A stretch of 64,000 bases of DNA from Arthrobacter sp. AFG20 (GCF_002892795.1 NZ_PJMC01000019.1:1-64000); one strand, 5' to 3'; positions 26,759-36,560 are shown, counted from the stretch's first letter. Numbers and translations: made by a program. The notes: generated from the sequence alone by a model not told the origin.

Positions 26759-28144
26759 ATGACCGAGAACCTGATCCATGCCCGCGAGGTCCTTGCCGAC
26801 GCCGTGATCGATGACCGCGAGAACGGTGTCATCCGGGCCAAGCGCGAGATCTTCACTGACCAGGAGATCTTCGAACTCGAGATGAAGCACATCTTCGAAG
26901 GCAACTGGGTGTACCTCGCCCACGAGTCGCAGATCCCCAACGTCGGTGACTACTTCACCACCTACATCGGCCGCACCCCCGTGATGATCACGCGGGACAA
27001 GGACGGGACGCTGAACTGCCTCGTCAATGCCTGTTCGCACCGCGGCGCCATGCTGTGCCGCCGCAAGACGGACAACCGCACCACCTTCACCTGCCCGTTC
27101 CACGGGTGGACCTTCAAGAACTCGGGTGAGCTGCTGAAGGTCAAGGATTCCCGGAACGCCGGGTACCCCGAGACCTTCAACAAGGAAGGCTCGCACGACC
27201 TCACCAAGGTGGACCGCTTCGAGTCCTACCGCGGCTTCCTGTTCGGCTCGCTGAAGGCTGACGTGCTCCCGCTCGAGGAGCACCTGGGCGATGCCACCAA
27301 GGTCATCGACTCGATCGTCGACCAGTCACCCGAAGGCCTCGAGGTGCTGCGCGGTTCCTCCACCTACACCTACGACGGCAACTGGAAGGTCCAGGCCGAG
27401 AACGGCGCCGACGGCTACCACGTCACGGCCGTGCACTGGAACTACGCGGCCACAACTGCCCGCCGCAGCGCCGGAGACTCCGCCAACAAGACCAAGGCCA
27501 TGGACGCCGGCAAGTGGGGCAAGGTCAAAGGCGGCTTCTACTCCTACGACCACGGGCACCTGCTGCTGTGGCAGGAATGGACCAACCCTCAGGACCGCCC
27601 CTTGTGGGACCGCCGCGACGAGCTTGTGGCCAAGTACGGCGAAGAGAGGGCCAACTTCATGATCAACATCTCCCGCAACCTCTGCCTGTACCCGAACGTC
27701 TACATCATGGACCAGTTCTCCTCGCAGATCCGCCACTTCCGGCCGATTTCCGCTGACCAGACAGAGGTGACCATCTACTGCATCGCCCCCAAGGGGGAGT
27801 CGCAGGAGAACCGTTCCAAGCGCATCCGCCAGTACGAGGACTTCTTCAACGCCACGGGCATGGCCACACCGGACGACCTGGAGGAATTCCGCTCCTGCAA
27901 CAAGACCTACTGGGCCACCAGCGCCCCGTGGAACGACATGACCCGCGGCTCCACCCACGAGATCACCGGCCCGGACGAGCAGGCTCAGGCACTGGGCATG
28001 ACCCGGGTGATCGCCTCCGGCGTGCGCACCGAAGACGAAGGGCTCTACCCCATCCAGCACGGGTACTGGAAGGAAGTCATGGACCGGGCCCTTGCGGAGG
28101 AAGAGGAGCGTTCCGCGCTGGAATCCGTCCCCGTCTCCGCCTGA
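26759..28144 (+). CDS. benA: Benzoate 1,2-dioxygenase alpha subunit
   Basis: 461-residue Rieske non-haem iron oxygenase large subunit that forms the cis-diol of benzoate. Rieske ligands are Cys92, His94, Cys112 and His115 (ACSHRGAMLC and TCPFHGW). The catalytic domain has NGADGYHVTAVHWNY, supplying the bridging Asp and iron-binding His residues. AAGGAG precedes ATG 26759. First of benABCD with the normal gene order. The whole frame is intact and of usual length. Confidence 0.94.
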   Translation: MTENLIHAREVLADAVIDDRENGVIRAKREIFTDQEIFELEMKHIFEGNWVYLAHESQIPNVGDYFTTYIGRTPVMITRDKDGTLNCLVNACSHRGAMLCRRKTDNRTTFTCPFHGWTFKNSGELLKVKDSRNAGYPETFNKEGSHDLTKVDRFESYRGFLFGSLKADVLPLEEHLGDATKVIDSIVDQSPEGLEVLRGSSTYTYDGNWKVQAENGADGYHVTAVHWNYAATTARRSAGDSANKTKAMDAGKWGKVKGGFYSYDHGHLLLWQEWTNPQDRPLWDRRDELVAKYGEERANFMINISRNLCLYPNVYIMDQFSSQIRHFRPISADQTEVTIYCIAPKGESQENRSKRIRQYEDFFNATGMATPDDLEEFRSCNKTYWATSAPWNDMTRGSTHEITGPDEQAQALGMTRVIASGVRTEDEGLYPIQHGYWKEVMDRALAEEEERSALESVPVSA

Positions 28145-28179
28145 CAGAGCCCGCCGGAACCACAGAGAGCGCAGAACCC

Positions 28180-28716
28180 ATGACCAACCTGACCCACACC
28201 GCCCCGGTCCTAAAGACTGCGGAGGACATTGCGACCCTCGAAACCGTCCGGGCGTTCCTTTACCGGGAAGCCCGGCTGCTGGACGACCGCCAGTTCGATG
28301 AATGGCTGGAGTGCTACCACCCGGACTCCGAATTCTGGATGCCGGCGTGGGACGTGGACGACCAGCTGACGCAGGATCCCCAGAACGAGATCTCCCTGAT
28401 CTACTACGACAACCGCGGTGGCATCGAGGACCGGGTGTTCCGGATCAAGACCGACAGGTCTTCGGCCACCTCCCTCCCGGAGCCGCGTACGGGCCACAAC
28501 ATCACGGACGTCGAGGTTTTGGCGAACGACGGCGGCAAGGTGGAGGTGCGCTTCAACTGGTTCACCCTCTACTTCCGCTACAACACGACGGACACCTACT
28601 TCGGCACCAGCTACTACACGGTGGACCTGTCCGGTCCGCAGCCGGTGATCCTGAAGAAGAAGGTGGTCCTGAAGAACGACTACATCCACCACGTGGTGGA
28701 CGTCTACATGATCTGA
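28180..28716 (+). CDS. benB: Benzoate 1,2-dioxygenase beta subunit
   Basis: 178-residue small subunit with the SnoaL/NTF2-like cone fold of ring-hydroxylating dioxygenases. Typical parts are FLYREARLLDDRQFDEWL, YHPDSEFWMPAW and the basic C-terminus VILKKKVVLKNDYIHHVVDV. It supports the alpha3-beta3 oxygenase structurally. It begins 35 bp after benA, second gene of the operon. Confidence 0.93.
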   Translation: MTNLTHTAPVLKTAEDIATLETVRAFLYREARLLDDRQFDEWLECYHPDSEFWMPAWDVDDQLTQDPQNEISLIYYDNRGGIEDRVFRIKTDRSSATSLPEPRTGHNITDVEVLANDGGKVEVRFNWFTLYFRYNTTDTYFGTSYYTVDLSGPQPVILKKKVVLKNDYIHHVVDVYMI

Positions 28717-28839
28717 CCTGCCCGCAACCGGCGCCCGGGACTACGGGCGCCGCACGGCGGCTCCCACCCCGTGCCCGCCGGGCACGCCACAACTTTTTCC
28801 CGGGCCGCGACGACGCGCCCGGCCAGTCAGGAGGACCCC

Positions 28840-30411
28840 ATGGGCCACAAAGTAGCCCTCAGCTTCGAAGACGGCGTCACCAAAGTCATCAAGGTCGGCG
28901 ACTATGAGACTGTCATGGATGCCGCCTACAAGGCGCGCATCAACATCCCTTCGGACTGCCGCGACGGCGCCTGCGGCACCTGCAAGGCGTTCTGCGATTC
29001 CGGCTCCTTCGACCCGGGCGACTACATCGACGACGCCATGACCGAGGAGGAACTCGAAAAAGGCTATCTGCTGACCTGCCAGGCCGTTCCGGAGTCCGAC
29101 CTGACCATCCAAATCCCGGCCACGTCGGAATCGGCGAAGACTGCAGCCGCGTCCTTCACCTCCACCATTAAGGAGCTCAACCGGCATACGGACACCACGG
29201 TGTCCTTCACCCTGGAGGTGGACAACCGGGATGCGCTGGCCTTTCTCCCCGGCCAGTACGTCAACCTCAAGGTTCCCGGCACGGATGACGAGCGCTCCTA
29301 CTCCTTCAGCAGCGGTCCCGAGGTCCAGGGCGCGTCCTTCATGGTCCGTGTGACTCCGCAGGGCGCCATGTCCGAGTACCTGCGCGACCGCGCCGCCGTA
29401 GGCGACGCCATCGAGTTCACGGGGCCGTACGGTTCGTTCTTCCTCCGTGAGCCCAAGCGGCCCCTGCTGCTCCTGGCCGGCGGCACCGGGCTGGCCCCGC
29501 TCCTGTCCATCCTGGAAAAGCTCGCGGAAAACCCGCCGTCCATCCCGGTCCACCTCATTTACGGGCTCACCCGCGAAGCGGACATCGTGGGCCTGGACTG
29601 GCTGCGCGCCTACGAGGCGAAGCTGCCCGGCTTCACCTGGGACTACATCGCCTCCGAGCCCGGCACCTCCGCCCCGCACACCGGCTACGTCACGCAGATC
29701 ATCGAACCGAAGCACCTCAACGACGGCGACGTGGACATCTACCTCTGTGGGCCGCCGCCCATGGTCAATGCCGTCTCCAAGTGGCTGGACACCGAAGGCA
29801 TCAAGCCCGCCAACTTCTACTTCGAACGTTTCGCGCCGAAGGAGACCACCGGGGGCGACGCGGAAACGGGCGCCCCGGCTCCGGCCGAGAAGATCCAGGC
29901 CGACGGCGACACCATGACCCGCGGCGAGGCCGTTTCCTCGCTGGAGACCGGCCGGCTGGATTTCCGCAAGGAGGACAGCTTCGCCCAGCTCGATGCCCGC
30001 ATGGGCCTGGAGCTTGCGGTCAGCGAACTGCTGCTGGGAAGGCTCAGCGAAGAGCAACTGCACCAGTTCCGCCGCCTGGCCGAAGCCACCACCCGCTCGG
30101 TACAGGGCGGAAACATCACCGATCCCGAGGAGTTCGCACGCACCAACGAGGAATTCCACGAGTACCTCTTCATGATCTGCGATAACCCGATGCTCCTGGA
30201 GTCCTACCGCCGCCTCGACGTCCACGCCCAGATGGCCGCGGCCTTCGAAACCGGCACGCCGATCTTCGAACGCGTCACACAGGACCACCTTGACGTCGTC
30301 GACGCCTTTGAACGCGGGGACAAAGCCAGGCTGCGCGAAGTCATCATGGCCCACGCCCAGGATGCCAAGGGGACAATGGTCGGGGCCATCGACGCCAAGG
30401 CCACACACTGA
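28840..30411 (+). CDS. benC: Benzoate dioxygenase reductase fused to an FCD domain
   Basis: 523 residues against about 340 for a plain BenC. Residues 1-95 are a plant-type [2Fe-2S] ferredoxin (Cys40, Cys45, Cys48, Cys80). Residues 105-205 form the FAD domain (RSYSFSSG at 152) and 205-335 the NAD domain (LLAGGTGLAPL, YLCGPPPMV). After a proline/alanine linker (335-380) comes an all-helical FCD-type domain (about 380-510), the ligand-binding half of FadR-like GntR regulators. It keeps histidines at 440 (EEFHEYLF), 483 (TQDHLDVV) and 505 (IMAHAQDA). The reading frame is continuous, with no winged helix. GGAGG precedes ATG 28840. I recall over-long BenC proteins in other actinobacteria, so the fusion may be widespread; its role is unclear. 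Confidence 0.92.
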   Translation: MGHKVALSFEDGVTKVIKVGDYETVMDAAYKARINIPSDCRDGACGTCKAFCDSGSFDPGDYIDDAMTEEELEKGYLLTCQAVPESDLTIQIPATSESAKTAAASFTSTIKELNRHTDTTVSFTLEVDNRDALAFLPGQYVNLKVPGTDDERSYSFSSGPEVQGASFMVRVTPQGAMSEYLRDRAAVGDAIEFTGPYGSFFLREPKRPLLLLAGGTGLAPLLSILEKLAENPPSIPVHLIYGLTREADIVGLDWLRAYEAKLPGFTWDYIASEPGTSAPHTGYVTQIIEPKHLNDGDVDIYLCGPPPMVNAVSKWLDTEGIKPANFYFERFAPKETTGGDAETGAPAPAEKIQADGDTMTRGEAVSSLETGRLDFRKEDSFAQLDARMGLELAVSELLLGRLSEEQLHQFRRLAEATTRSVQGGNITDPEEFARTNEEFHEYLFMICDNPMLLESYRRLDVHAQMAAAFETGTPIFERVTQDHLDVVDAFERGDKARLREVIMAHAQDAKGTMVGAIDAKATH

Positions 30412-31238
30412 TGGCTGCGCCGTACACCGGACAATACGTGACCCCGGGCAGGTTCGCCGGCAAGGTCGCCGTCGTCACCGGTGCCGCCCAGGGAATCGGC
30501 CAGAAGGTGGCCGAGCGCATCGGGGCCGAAGGCGGCGCCGTGGTCCTGGTGGACCGCGCGGACCTGGTCCACGATGTTTCCGGCGGCATCGACGAGGCCG
30601 CCAAGGCCTCGGGTTCGGGCGGGTCGGCCACGTCGGTCACCGCAGACCTCGAGACCTTTGCCGGCGCCACCCAGGCCATCAAGGCCGCGCTAGCGGCCCA
30701 CGGGCGCGTGGACGTCCTGGTCAACAACGTGGGCGGCACCATCTGGGCGCGCCCGTACCAGGAGTACGACGAGGACAAGATCGAGAAGGAAATCCGCCGC
30801 TCGCTCTTTCCCACGCTCTGGACCTGCCGGGCAGTCCTGCCGGCCATGATGGAGCAAGGCTCCGGCACGATCGTGAATGTCTCCTCGGTAGCCACCAGGG
30901 GAATGCACCGGGTGCCCTATGCCGCGGCGAAAGGTGGCGTGAACGCCCTGACCCAGTCGCTGGCCATGGAGGTGGCGGGGCACGGCATCCGCGTGGTGGC
31001 CACCGCCCCGGGTGGCACGGAAGCCCCGGCGCGCAAGGTCAAGCGCGGGCCCGACGCCGAATCCGCCACTGAGAAGGACTGGTACCAAACCATCATTGAC
31101 CAGACGGTGGATTCCTCGTTCATGAAGCGCTACGGCACCCTGGACGAGCAGGCGGCGCCCATCGTGTTCCTTGCCTCGGACGAGGCGTCCTACCTGACCG
31201 GCAGCATCCTCCCGGTGGCCGGCGGCGACCTGGGGTAG
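30411..31238 (+). CDS. benD: Benzoate cis-diol dehydrogenase
   Basis: 275-residue short-chain dehydrogenase converting the benzoate cis-diol to catechol with NAD and loss of CO2. The cofactor motif TGAAQGIG is at 23-30, NNVGG follows, and the catalytic serine strand (IVNVSSVATRG) and YAAAKGG motif are present. Its ATG overlaps the benC stop (ATGA), so translation is coupled. Fourth gene of benABCD. Intact. Confidence 0.93.
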   Translation: MAAPYTGQYVTPGRFAGKVAVVTGAAQGIGQKVAERIGAEGGAVVLVDRADLVHDVSGGIDEAAKASGSGGSATSVTADLETFAGATQAIKAALAAHGRVDVLVNNVGGTIWARPYQEYDEDKIEKEIRRSLFPTLWTCRAVLPAMMEQGSGTIVNVSSVATRGMHRVPYAAAKGGVNALTQSLAMEVAGHGIRVVATAPGGTEAPARKVKRGPDAESATEKDWYQTIIDQTVDSSFMKRYGTLDEQAAPIVFLASDEASYLTGSILPVAGGDLG

Positions 31239-31296
31239 GGCCGGTGTGGACGGGCGCCACCAGGGGCGCCCAGGCCGCTCCGGTAGGATTGCGGCC

Positions 31297-34128
31297 ATGA
31301 CAGCGGGCTCCACCCAGGGCGAAATGGCGGAGGATTTCCCGCTGGCGGGCCGGGCCGCGGCGTTTGAGCAGCTCCTGGAAATCCTCCGGACCGTCCGCAA
31401 GGGCAAGGTGGGAACCGTTGTCCTGTCCGGGCCCTCCGGGTCCGGCAAAACCGCGCTCCTGGAACTCTTCCTTGACCACTGCCGGACGGCGGCCCGTGGC
31501 GTCCGCGTCCTGTCGGCCATGGGGGACGACTGGGAGGCGCAGTTTGCCCTGGCTGGCTACTCCCAGCTCATGCGTACCCTGCCGCTCCGTACGGCAAAGG
31601 ATTACGACGGCGGCCCGGCCCTGCCGCCGAGGCCCGTCGCCTTCCTGACCCCCGACCAGGTAGTCAACTACGCCGCCACCCTCAGTACCCATCTCGAAGG
31701 CCTGCAGACGCACGGCAGCGTGGTGGTCGCCGTCGACGACGTCCACAAACTCGACGAGGAGAGCCTGCGCATCCTCACTTTTGTCATGCGCAGGCTGCAC
31801 GACAAGCGGGTCCTGTTCCTGCTGACGCTCAACCCCGTTGATGCGCCGCGTGTCCCCGCTGGGGTGCTCGACTTCCTCACCGGCCACCAGGTGGCCCGCA
31901 TTCCGTTGGAGCCCCTTTCGCCGCAGCAGGTCCAGGACGTGGCACGGAGCCTGTTCGGCCTGGACCTCAACGCGACGGCGGCCCATGGGCTGGTGACGCA
32001 CACCGGCGGGATTGCCCAGCCGATCGTGGAGCTGCTCCGTGAGCTGCCCCCGGAGACCTGGCAGTCGTGGTTTCCCTCATTGCCGCCCACGTCCCGGGTG
32101 CGCGCCAGGGTTCGCAGCGTCCTGGCCGGCGCATCCCCGGCCCTGGTCGCCGCCGCTGAGGCCGCATCGGTGCTCGGCAACGGCGCGGGCCTGGCTGAGG
32201 TGGCCAGGGTGGGCGGCCTGGAATCCGTCATGCCGGCCCTCGATGAGGGGCACCGTGCCGGGCTGCTCGGACTGTCCGTGGACCAGTCGCGCTCCGCCGT
32301 CGTCTTCCTGGAGCCCGGCACCGCGGAAGCCGTCTACGAACAGATCGTCCCCAGCCGGCGCATTGCCCTGCACCGAAAGGCCGCCGAGGCTGTCCAGTCC
32401 GAGGGCGAACAACTGGGCCACCGCGCTGCCGCCACCCCGGCCGCAGACGAAACCCTGGCCGCGGAACTGGAAGAATTCGCCCTGCGCCAGGCCACGGTTG
32501 GAGCGTGGCAGGATGCCTCCACCGCGCTGTTCTCCGCCTCGCGGCTGTCCCCTGATATCCGCACCCGCAACCTCCGGCTCCTGAAAGCCGTCGACGCCCT
32601 GGTCGGCTCCGGCAATGTGGCCCAGGCGCAGGCCTGGGCCGGGGCGGTGGATGCCCTGCCGCCGTCGCCCCTGCGCTCCTCGGTGCTGGGGTATCTGTCC
32701 ACCGTGTCCGGCCAGAATGACAGCGCCGAAAGCCAGCTGGAGATGGCCTGGCGGACCAGCAACCCGCAGCATGAACCCGCCGCGGCAGCACAGGTGGCCC
32801 AGCGGTTCGTCCTCCACGGGGTGGCCTCCTGGGACGGTCCGATGATTACCGGCTGGGCCGAACGTGCCATGGCGCTCACGGAGCCCGGAACACCCGCGCA
32901 CATCGAGTCGGAAGCCATCTACGGCCTCGGCCTCTATGCCCAGGGCCGGATATCGGAGGCCGAGGCCTCCTACCAGCGGGCCTTTGCCCAGGCAGCCGAG
33001 AACGCCCAGAAGCAGCGGGTGCAGATGGGCGCCGGCTGGCTGGCCCTTCGCCTGGACAACGCCGAATCCGCGCTGGTGAACTTCGAGTCGGCCGCCCCCA
33101 CCGAGTACCGCGGCGGGTCCCTGCGGATCTCCCTGTGGGCCGAGGCCTGGCTGGCCCGCACCCACCTCGTGCTGGGCAACTGGGATGCAGCCGCCGCCAC
33201 CATCTCCCGGGCAAGCGTCCGGCTGGAGACCTCGCGGATGCCGCTGATCCGGCCGCTGCTGTACTGGACGGCAGCCGAGCTGTGGTCCATGCGGGGCGAC
33301 TGGGACCGGGCACGCTACTACGTCTCGCAGGCCGCGGTGCAGCCGGGAACCTACCGGGCCATGCAGGTCCCGGCCAGCCTGGCCCGCGCCCGCTTCCACG
33401 AGGCGCGGGCGGACTACGAAAGTGCCCTGGCCGCCCTGCAACCGCTGACTGAGCTGGACCCCTGGACCGATCAACGGGTGTCCTTCTGGCCGTGGCAGGA
33501 CACCTACGTCAACGCGCTGGTCATGACCGACAAGCTCGACGCCGCAGAGACGTTCCTCACCGCTTTCGAAGGAGTGCACCGCGAGCGGGAAGTCCCCTCC
33601 GACCTGGCCCGCATGGCATGGGCCCGGGGGCGGCTGCTGGCCGCGCAGGGGGACCCGGACACGGCAAGGGAACACTTCGAGGCGGCGCTGGGACACCTCC
33701 GCGGGCTCAACCGCCCTTACCTGCGGGCGCGGATAAGTTTCGCGTTCGGGCAAAGCATGCGCCGGGCCGGAAAGCGGCGCCTGGCCTCATCGGTGCTGCG
33801 CGCGGCCCGCGACCTGTATGACACCCTCGGCGCAGCCACGTATGTGGAACGGTGCGACCGCGAGCTGAAGGCGACAGGCCTGGACGTCGGAAACCTGCCG
33901 GACCCGGCTGATCCGGTGCTCTCTTCGGTGGGCAGCCACCATCAACAGCTCACGGCCCAGGAACAGGCCGTGGCCGAACTGGTGGCTGCGGGGGCAACCA
34001 ACAAGGAGGCAGCCCGGGCCCTGTTCCTGGCCGAAAAGACGGTGCAGTACCACCTCACGCGGCTGTACCGGAAAATGGGAATCCGGTCACGCAGCGAACT
34101 CGCGGCCGCGTTCCGGGTCAAGGAATGA
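31297..34128 (+). CDS. LuxR-family ATPase regulator (LAL type), likely ben activator
   Basis: 943-residue large ATP-binding LuxR protein. An AAA-type ATPase is at the N-terminus (Walker A GPSGSGKT 45-52; VVVAVDDVHKLDEES as Walker B). A long TPR-like helical middle follows (about 300-860). The C-terminus is a LuxR HTH (LTAQEQAVAELVAAGATNKE and TVQYHLTRLYRKMGIRSRSE). ATG 31297 was chosen, with GGTAGGA upstream; it follows benD by 58 bp. In Gram-positive benzoate clusters a LuxR-type regulator commonly activates ben genes, so that role is inferred. It converges with catC, leaving only 17 bp. Confidence 0.88.
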   Translation: MTAGSTQGEMAEDFPLAGRAAAFEQLLEILRTVRKGKVGTVVLSGPSGSGKTALLELFLDHCRTAARGVRVLSAMGDDWEAQFALAGYSQLMRTLPLRTAKDYDGGPALPPRPVAFLTPDQVVNYAATLSTHLEGLQTHGSVVVAVDDVHKLDEESLRILTFVMRRLHDKRVLFLLTLNPVDAPRVPAGVLDFLTGHQVARIPLEPLSPQQVQDVARSLFGLDLNATAAHGLVTHTGGIAQPIVELLRELPPETWQSWFPSLPPTSRVRARVRSVLAGASPALVAAAEAASVLGNGAGLAEVARVGGLESVMPALDEGHRAGLLGLSVDQSRSAVVFLEPGTAEAVYEQIVPSRRIALHRKAAEAVQSEGEQLGHRAAATPAADETLAAELEEFALRQATVGAWQDASTALFSASRLSPDIRTRNLRLLKAVDALVGSGNVAQAQAWAGAVDALPPSPLRSSVLGYLSTVSGQNDSAESQLEMAWRTSNPQHEPAAAAQVAQRFVLHGVASWDGPMITGWAERAMALTEPGTPAHIESEAIYGLGLYAQGRISEAEASYQRAFAQAAENAQKQRVQMGAGWLALRLDNAESALVNFESAAPTEYRGGSLRISLWAEAWLARTHLVLGNWDAAAATISRASVRLETSRMPLIRPLLYWTAAELWSMRGDWDRARYYVSQAAVQPGTYRAMQVPASLARARFHEARADYESALAALQPLTELDPWTDQRVSFWPWQDTYVNALVMTDKLDAAETFLTAFEGVHREREVPSDLARMAWARGRLLAAQGDPDTAREHFEAALGHLRGLNRPYLRARISFAFGQSMRRAGKRRLASSVLRAARDLYDTLGAATYVERCDRELKATGLDVGNLPDPADPVLSSVGSHHQQLTAQEQAVAELVAAGATNKEAARALFLAEKTVQYHLTRLYRKMGIRSRSELAAAFRVKE

Positions 34129-34145
34129 CCCGGGGACTGTGGCGG

Positions 34146-34424
34146 CTACTTCACGTCTGAGGGGTGCTTGGCCAGCGGAACCACGGTGATGTCCATGTAC
34201 GGGAACAAGGGAAGGTCCTGCAGGATCCCGTGCAGCTCGTCGTTCGATTCGACGTCGAAAATGGAGTAATTGGCGTATTCCCCCACCACGCGCCAGATCT
34301 CGGGCCACTTGCCTGAGCGCTGCAGTTCCTGGGAGTAAGCCTTCTCCGTTGCCTTGATTCCGGCGGCTTCTTCGGCAGGCATGCCGGCGGGCAGTTTGAC
34401 GTCCATATGGACCAGGTACTTCAT
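34146..34424 (-). CDS. catC: Muconolactone delta-isomerase
   Basis: 92 residues, the standard length of the small ferredoxin-fold isomerase that converts muconolactone to 3-oxoadipate enol-lactone. Start KYLVHMDVKLPAGMP and end LPLFPYMDITVVPLAKHPSD are family hallmarks. GAGAGG precedes the ATG. It is third in the catR-catB-catC row. The next enzyme (enol-lactone hydrolase) is not in this window. Confidence 0.93.
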   Translation of the reverse strand: MKYLVHMDVKLPAGMPAEEAAGIKATEKAYSQELQRSGKWPEIWRVVGEYANYSIFDVESNDELHGILQDLPLFPYMDITVVPLAKHPSDVK

Positions 34425-34453
34425 GGATGACCTCTCAATGGCAGGGATGGGTG

Positions 34454-35554
34454 TCAGTTGGTGCGGTAGTGCGCGAGCTTGTCGTCATCCACGTCGGTGC
34501 CCGCGCCGGGACCCTCGGGAACGTGGATCCGGCCGCCCGTGATGGCCAGCGGCTGGGCCAGCAGGTCATCGGTCATGTCGAGGTAGTTGGACAGCTCCGC
34601 GGCACGCTTGGCGGTGTGGGCGAAGGCTGCGCCGAACACCACGGAGGCCACGGTGCCCACCTGGGTGTCGATCTGGTTGCCGATGTACACGTCGATGCCC
34701 ATGCCCTCGGCCATGCCAACGATCTTGGCGGCTTCGGTGAAGCCGGACCGGGCAGTCTTGACGGACAGGAGGTTGGCCCCTCCCGTGAGGATTTCGCGGG
34801 CAGCCTCGCCGAGGTTGGCGGCGGACTCGTCCGCGGCAATGGGAATGGGGGAGTTGGTGACCAGGCGGCGGCGGCCCAGGACCTCGCGGGCGTCGTCCGG
34901 CTCCTCAAGGAACTGCAGGCCAAGGTCGGACGTGCGGCGCAGCACCTCGGCGGCCTCGTTGGCTGTCCAGCCGCGGTTGGCGTCCATGTACAGCTCGGCG
35001 TCCTCGCCCAGGCCCTCCCGCAGCACCCTGGCGGCCTCGATGTCCAGGTTCAGCGGACGGCGTCCGGTCTTCAGCTTGAAGGTGTTGATGCCGTAGGTTT
35101 CCCGGAACTCCAGGGCCAGCGCCAGGAGTTCCTTTGCGGGTTTGAACCCGAGCATGTGGGAGACCCGCAGCGAGTCCGTGTAGCCGCCCAGCAGTTTGGT
35201 CACGGGCTGCCCCACGGTCTTGCCGATGACGTCCCACACGGCAATGTCGACCGCGCCCTTGGCCGTCTGGTTGTGGATGGTCCGCGCCATCACGGCCTGG
35301 ATCTTTTCCCGGTCAAAGACGTCAATGCCCACCAGCTGTGGGGCAAAAACATCCTGCACCATCGCAATGATGGACTTCTGCGTCTCACCATAGGTGTACG
35401 GGCGGGGCGGGGTGTCTGCCGTTCCCACCACGCCGTCATCGGTGTGGACGCGGACCAGGACGTGGTCGGCCTCGTGCACGGAGCCGGAGGCGAAATGCAG
35501 CGGGTGGCGGTACGGGATCGAGTAGGGGATCGCCTCGATGGCTGCGATCTTCAT
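34454..35554 (-). CDS. catB: Muconate cycloisomerase
   Basis: 366-residue enolase-superfamily enzyme that lactonises cis,cis-muconate. Catalytic KxK is at Lys160/Lys162 (NTFKLKTG), metal ligands Asp191 (MDANRGW), Glu217 (FLEEPDD) and Asp242 (AADESAA). ATG 35554 overlaps the catR stop (ATGA). catC follows after 29 bp. It is clearly separate in sequence from the tartrate-type enolase at 3886. Confidence 0.92.
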   Translation of the reverse strand: MKIAAIEAIPYSIPYRHPLHFASGSVHEADHVLVRVHTDDGVVGTADTPPRPYTYGETQKSIIAMVQDVFAPQLVGIDVFDREKIQAVMARTIHNQTAKGAVDIAVWDVIGKTVGQPVTKLLGGYTDSLRVSHMLGFKPAKELLALALEFRETYGINTFKLKTGRRPLNLDIEAARVLREGLGEDAELYMDANRGWTANEAAEVLRRTSDLGLQFLEEPDDAREVLGRRRLVTNSPIPIAADESAANLGEAAREILTGGANLLSVKTARSGFTEAAKIVGMAEGMGIDVYIGNQIDTQVGTVASVVFGAAFAHTAKRAAELSNYLDMTDDLLAQPLAITGGRIHVPEGPGAGTDVDDDKLAHYRTN

Positions 35555-36483
35555 GATGGGAGGAGCCTTTCGTCAGCAGGAGCGGGGGTGGCGGCAGGGG
35601 CGGACGCGTCAGCGGTTGCCGTGGCCACTACGTCCAGGAAGTTTTGCAGCAGGGCGGACCGGTGGCCGCGCAGCCAGGCGACGGCCAGTTCCACCGGCGG
35701 AACGTTGTCGATTTCCCGGTACGCGACGCCGTCGAGCTGGAAGGCACGCACGCTGGACGGCATGACGGCGATGCCGCCGCCCGCTGCCACGAACGCAAGC
35801 ATTGTGGAGGTCTCACCAACCACTTGCGTGATCCGCGGCTGGAAGCCTGCCTGGCGGCAGAGGTCCGAGGTAATGCGGTTCAGCACGGACTCCGGTGTGT
35901 AGGCGATGAAGTCCTGGTCCTGCAGTTCGTGCATGGCCACGGGCCGGTCCACCGCCAGGGCGCTGAAGGAGGGAAGTGCGACGACGAGTGGCTCCTGGGA
36001 GACGACGCGGTAGTCGATCTCCTCGGAGGCAACGGGGGGACGCAGCAGTGCCGCGTCCAGGGTCCCGTTCCGCAGCCCTGCTTCCATGGCCGGCGTCAGC
36101 ATCTCTCCGTTCAGTGCCAGCGACAGGCCGGGAAGGACCTGCTTGGTGAGACGCGCTATCCGGGGCATAACGCCGTAGGTTGCCGATCCGGAGAACCCTA
36201 CCCGGAGGACGCCGGTGGCGCCCCTTCCCACCTGGTAGACATCTGCCCGGAGCGTCTCGACGTCGTTGACGATCTGGCGGCCGCGGTCCAGCAGGAGCTG
36301 GCCCGCCGCCGTCAGGTCCACCCGGCGGGTGGTGCGGTTGAGGAGCTGGACGCCCAGCTGGTCTTCCAGCTGGCGGATCTGCTGGGACAGGGGAGGCTGC
36401 GCCATATGGAGCCGCTTGGCCGCCCTGCCGAAGTGCCGCTCCTCCGCCACCGCAATGAAGTAGTTCAGCTGCCGGATCTCCAT
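35551..36483 (-). CDS. catR: LysR-type regulator of the cat genes
   Basis: 310-residue LysR-family regulator. The N-terminal HTH reads MEIRQLNYFIAVAEERHFGR and AAKRLHMAQPPLSQQIRQLE. The C-terminal ligand-binding domain follows from about 90. CatR/BenM-type proteins respond to cis,cis-muconate. Unusually it is upstream of and co-directional with catB, overlapping it, instead of being divergent. The 77-bp spacer before it carries a palindrome and an AT-rich block. Confidence 0.85.
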   Translation of the reverse strand: MEIRQLNYFIAVAEERHFGRAAKRLHMAQPPLSQQIRQLEDQLGVQLLNRTTRRVDLTAAGQLLLDRGRQIVNDVETLRADVYQVGRGATGVLRVGFSGSATYGVMPRIARLTKQVLPGLSLALNGEMLTPAMEAGLRNGTLDAALLRPPVASEEIDYRVVSQEPLVVALPSFSALAVDRPVAMHELQDQDFIAYTPESVLNRITSDLCRQAGFQPRITQVVGETSTMLAFVAAGGGIAVMPSSVRAFQLDGVAYREIDNVPPVELAVAWLRGHRSALLQNFLDVVATATADASAPAATPAPADERLLPS

Positions 36484-36521
36484 TGCGGTGCCACCTCTCC
36501 AAGCGTTCGGGGTGAGGCGGG

Positions 36522-36533
36522 ATGAGGCCTCAT
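36522..36533. promoter_or_regulatory. Palindrome ATGAGGCCTCAT upstream of catR
   Basis: A perfect 12-bp palindrome in the 77-bp spacer between the MFS gene and catR, beside an AT-rich block (36536-36560). Its place about 40 bp before the catR start suggests an operator for the catRBC operon, possibly for CatR itself. Confidence 0.45.
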
Positions 36534-36560
36534 TGATTCATATAATAACCATAAAAAGCC

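Noticed and set aside
28741..30408. A 555-codon minus-strand frame opposite benC
   Set aside because: Pure shadow of benC; no ribosome binding site and no recognisable motif.
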